From positions 310,001 through 374,000 of the forward strand of contig NZ_JBIVRB010000002.1 in assembly GCF_044755465.1 (NCBI RefSeq): 64,000 bases of DNA. The letters run 5' to 3'. Under the pieces are notes generated by a model that was given only the letters and a program-made list of their open reading frames with translations, searched no databases and was not told the DNA's origin. Positions within the stretch are counted from its first letter, which is position 1; each line of letters opens with the position of its first letter. This document shows, in pieces, positions 62,901 to 64,000 of the stretch. The translations under genes were made by a program, and so were the position numbers. The stretch is from Peterkaempfera sp044755465 (GTDB taxonomy: Bacteria > Actinomycetota > Actinomycetes > Streptomycetales > Streptomycetaceae).

Positions 62901-64000
62901 CGGCGGCGGGCTGAAGCGGCAGGCCCCGGACGATGAGCCGGGCGGCTCCCAGCAGCCCGGACCGTCCGCACCCAAGCGCTCCCGCGCCGACGACGCCGAC
63001 GTATCGCCCCCGCCGCCGCCCCCGCTGCCCCCGGTCAGGGAGCACCGTCCGGCCGCCCCGCAGGTGTCGCCCCCGCCGCCCGTCGAGGCGACCCGGTCCG
63101 GCAGCACCCCGCCCACCCGTCAGCGCGGCCCGAAGGGCACGCCGTCCGACGCGCCGCTGCGCCTGGTGCGGACCAGGGCCGGCAAGTGGCAGGAGCTGCC
63201 CGCCAAGGGCAAGTTGGGCGGCCAGACCCCCTGGGACACCTGGAAGGAGCTGACCGGCGCCGACCGTGGCAGCACGACGGCCTCCGCCGTGGCCGAGGAG
63301 ATGTCGCAGCACGACCTGCACCACCTGGTCGACCACCTCGCGAGCACCGGCCACGCCGACCTCGCGGACAAGCTGAACACCCGCGCCGAGCAGCTGGACG
63401 CCAAGGCCCGCGCCGCCCTGGGGGAGGACCCCGCCGCCCGGAGCGACCAGGTCATCTGGACCGGGGAGGACATCCGGACCCGCTCGCAGCGGCTGGAATC
63501 CGACCTGGCCGACCTGGAGCGGGAGTACGCGGCGACCGGCGCCGCCCGCAGCGACGAGCGGCTTGCCGAACACGCCGCCCGGGTCCGCCGCTCCGCCGAC
63601 GAGCTGTCGACGGCACTGGGCGGGTACGTCAAGGACGCCGCCGCCTTCGGCGGCACCTACGCACTGCGGGATGCGCACGCCCCGCTCGCCTCCGCCGCCC
63701 GCAACCTCGCGGACACCGTCGATCGGTCGCTGAACGGCGAGGACGGGCAGTCGGGGCCCGGCAAGCCGGTCAGCCCGGACACCCTGCGGTCGCTGGGCGA
63801 CGCGGCCCGGCAGTTCCGGGGCCGCAAGGCGTACGCCGAAGTACCGGCGGGCGAGCAGTGGAAGAGCGTGATCCCGGACCTCGACAGCCTCACCCCCGAG
63901 CAGCGCACCTCCTTCGTCCGCGACCTCTCCCGCCGCAATGTGGACAACCTCCGCACCGACACCCGTGACCTGCTGGCGCAGCCGGAGTTCCGGTCGCTGT
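56911..64000 (+). CDS. Giant type VII secreted protein, CpnT-like N-terminus with metalloprotease motif (open at right edge)
   Basis: At least 2,363 codons from ATG 56911; the frame is open to base 64000. Residues 1-200 resemble the CpnT-type WXG100 domain (PEPLQWVLMLLSGTRWPEGDEDQL, ATYWSAYTSG, then an amphipathic IQIIAQIVILAFEIATAEAEAP stretch). Residues 200-830 are a Gly, then Pro/Thr-rich linker including a 17-residue repeat (about 400-450). Residues 850-1160 hold a zinc-protease motif, TTTHEFAHTIHGHG (His1060, Glu1061, His1064), with a downstream NEDEYFAQVTNAW that could supply the third ligand, as in anthrax lethal factor-type enzymes. Residues 1190-1240 have PETPQ repeats, then helical regions. 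At 2021-2025 is a basic PKRSR cluster. The toxin function is inferred. Confidence 0.82.
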   Translation, partial: MAVEVPEPLQWVLMLLSGTRWPEGDEDQLRDMAARWRQAGEQLEEAGRAADSTVQRALDGQQGAAADALATYWSAYTSGADGAPGYFPGTAQACAGLGDMLEQMANSIETAKIQIIAQIVILAFEIATAEAEAPFTFGASLAEIPIAVGISRTVVQQILKTLLKEALQHAAKQAAIMGGVNLMAQTIEVAEGHRKSIDLKELGQNIEGGAVAGALGHGLGKGVGAAGSKVGLGNAMGSLPGRAATGAAVGVGTDVGTQLITTGEVDSDSLLGSGLNGAGGVGAHAAAGAAKTHFSGPPKVDMPNVGSGAAGGGKTIFSDPAGAGSGSAYKGLGTDGAPPVSGETGTGGLVPFGSTPDGSASLASEYAGPDSTTAGGSSSASLPFTDTSLLGGAGPSGGRSFTDPSLLGSDGPSGARSFTDPSLVGSDGPSGARSFTDPSLVGSDGPSGVRSDAATWAGGTEPGRSAEAAVPAGGPTAERVDGSSGVRPDSFLATGGTEHHGPTATETTLEQSAGAGRPPASEAHPVVEASVHTDPPAGHSSEAAPAPVAAHRETTTADFTAPRTEPQPAARYADGGASAHIVPETGTAPRAAEAPTQRVHDPDAIRVGTARLDTVEAGPSTSTPPVSAPAAEPPSGTPAPAPASPNFPSGSGESMAAGSQGAGPGAHSAPLRPSPVQGPAAPGPAAASTPSPGGFSGRTTPTPSAVPNPSSPAPSPTRQAPPAVPTPPPAPAASTPVQSAPSTTRPSSPAASSTPPPSTATTPPTRQGPTNPTTPTTPTPTTPTPTTPTPTAHPTPSTTTEPTPRPGSEGAAVGAIGVVGARPGGARPGRGEQQPAAASGGDRREDLATRQQRERQAELDRLRATGQVRETAAALGHEQRHVVTKPPHAEELVRDLPGMSPQERAQTLDSLKPEYRRWLAKDPTLVDGLRNGLPPRDFAETAAQLLVHVPEGAHQPASARQEAQAQVSRMLQDPDTTARLLKNGAQVTVVPKDVRMTDVPAFHNLRGTHAVGAAGAGRGWDDVRGSGGRRTAVTEENLLGGDTSVGSGGHYADGYSTTTHEFAHTIHGHGLTQEDRAGITQSFDTRDGQKEKAIWPDGTNRHDEHGELVRNYSSKNEDEYFAQVTNAWLGTNHGQDPYTGQDRNNGADWVRGNVPELVPLLERLYGPDPTAVHAEPANPVAAARAEDDMYDGFREFTQGVDGTPQEPHVPPADPQPETPQPETPQPETPQPETPQPAAPESPQPTASATPPGDAPHPPPVPGSAAPAPRQDPATARAGGEYVHTIAAEHALNAVEEFLGQPGAAEFQAQRANLEAYERANLADGDTAALLAQHQQRKELLLDVLKRSGEHDTRIPDDWRSDVSQVYADHFTDHRAGPLHTDPHAEKVAQTADAKGKVSLKDAEVNRNHIIADTMLHKYVASAVFKARTLDPQGRQQAEHAFAEFSGTVPADPHRVLSGARVHNAQKKWRSTPEAAALLRRDLAAYRDGRPDYDSLYGLPALGGDLAAGKQSADAASAQHSYDSVRDALAGKGLDGPLGPQLADVRAAVDRLGSGDADLTAVHDGFDRLEQAVRGQALDDLALVNGVTGHRELDDTAAALDRAADYADLGDPATRTALADRLDGLAGTFDRVGHTPAGDVHDRLTGHATALRDGSAPPPTRDELRQLAADLGGERDGLHRADLDHTEQLAGRAIADFDARTGLGVKPARAAADAARNPAAVASGKAAGLESRLADQGAADVRLVGEQSGGHTARSGPGANRPEALFAEAMTLPAAELPARIAEITDLLSNNSSNLRFGDDKINQWIQNFLDPQVTRDPDLLTGVSHGQLPPEALYTPHTQDVLRGVGVLEAAGLVPPGLAEMMAPKTEAELDGRGASESANRLQVPGPGEGRIPVSSSGDLTQRPGTVRLGDAQVRVEEGAMGRTPEPATPDGDPMDVDSQPPSRPQTPDPQAPDPHAPGPRMPAPQAPGPHTPDPHRGSQGEPMELDGPPTAEPAPAGGGLKRQAPDDEPGGSQQPGPSAPKRSRADDADVSPPPPPPLPPVREHRPAAPQVSPPPPVEATRSGSTPPTRQRGPKGTPSDAPLRLVRTRAGKWQELPAKGKLGGQTPWDTWKELTGADRGSTTASAVAEEMSQHDLHHLVDHLASTGHADLADKLNTRAEQLDAKARAALGEDPAARSDQVIWTGEDIRTRSQRLESDLADLEREYAATGAARSDERLAEHAARVRRSADELSTALGGYVKDAAAFGGTYALRDAHAPLASAARNLADTVDRSLNGEDGQSGPGKPVSPDTLRSLGDAARQFRGRKAYAEVPAGEQWKSVIPDLDSLTPEQRTSFVRDLSRRNVDNLRTDTRDLLAQPEFRSL
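58105..58257 (+). repeat. 51-bp tandem repeat in the giant gene
   Basis: Three nearly identical 51-bp units (58105, 58156, 58207) plus a degenerate one just before encode RSFTDPSLVGSDGPSGA. The second and third copies are almost base-identical, with the rare-here string TCGTTTACGGA, pointing to recent expansion. Confidence 0.92.
60553..60612 (+). repeat. 15-bp tandem repeat encoding QPETP
   Basis: Four units of CAACCGGAGACCCCC (the last ends in G) encode QPETPQPETPQPETPQPETP, a spacer between the protease-like domain and the following helical region. Confidence 0.92.

Noticed and set aside
56815..63678. 2,287-codon open frame on the minus strand opposite the giant gene
   Set aside because: Low-complexity Gly/Arg/Val-rich translation typical of an antisense shadow; the plus frame has the WXG domain, HEFAH motif and coupled upstream genes.

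Overview
This is high-GC actinobacterial DNA, almost certainly from Streptomyces or a close relative such as Kitasatospora or Streptacidiphilus. The evidence is the strong GC bias at third codon positions, frequent GTG starts, GTGA/ATGA overlaps between genes, a complete conservon (cvnA-F), an SCO5918-family gene beside a DEAD-box helicase, and sparse TTA codons. I saw no rRNA, tRNA, CRISPR array, transposase or prophage module. Both ends cut through large exported polymorphic-toxin-like genes.

Layout. 1-5384 (minus): an RHS/SpvB-type secreted protein that runs off the left edge, preceded by a secreted DNRLRE/LamG protein. 5736-10642: FAD dehydrogenase, ABC-F ATPase, F420-dependent oxidoreductase and a small DUF6158 protein. 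10743-13286: a KatE-type catalase and a DUF2795 protein that diverge from a 110-bp inverted repeat; its two arms are sigmaB-type promoters. 13436-17137: UXS-like SDR, carbamoyltransferase and membrane-anchored GT2. 17447-18274: a SigB/F/G sigma factor. 18434-27671: a ten-gene ADP-heptose and glycosyltransferase operon (GmhB-, GmhA- and HldE-like enzymes, two GT9, two GT4-like, two tandem GT2, and one 30-codon coupling ORF). 28047-29711: hemerythrin and small stress-type proteins. 29808-32713 (minus): ABC-2 exporter with an ATPase that contains a TTA codon. 33308-38873: lytic transglycosylase, SCO5918 protein, DEAD-box helicase with a structured leader, CBS protein and RNase J. 39345-44178: two different cobalamin riboswitches, one before metE and one before cbtB-cbtA-FhuF-like. 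44698-49875: a conservon with three TTA codons in cvnA and a P450 pair. 50135-53091: GNAT and a 12-repeat WD40 protein. 53211-64000: a type VII secretion cargo operon ending in a giant CpnT-like protein with a metalloprotease motif and a nuclear-localisation-like motif; it runs off the right edge.

How it works together. At least nine sites match or nearly match the sigmaB pattern (GNNT or GTTT, 14-15 bases, GGGTAN or GGGAAN). They stand before the catalase, DUF2795, F420 enzyme, sigma factor, heptose operon, hemerythrin and small stress proteins, so 9-30 kb looks like a stress-regulon neighbourhood that includes the surface-glycan genes. The cobalamin switches pair B12 sparing (MetE off when B12 is present) with cobalt import. 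TTA codons in cvnA and in the exporter ATPase suggest bldA-dependent, developmentally late translation. The most unusual combinations are ADP-heptose synthesis in a Gram-positive bacterium, the FhuF-like protein in a cobalt operon, and the giant type VII cargo.
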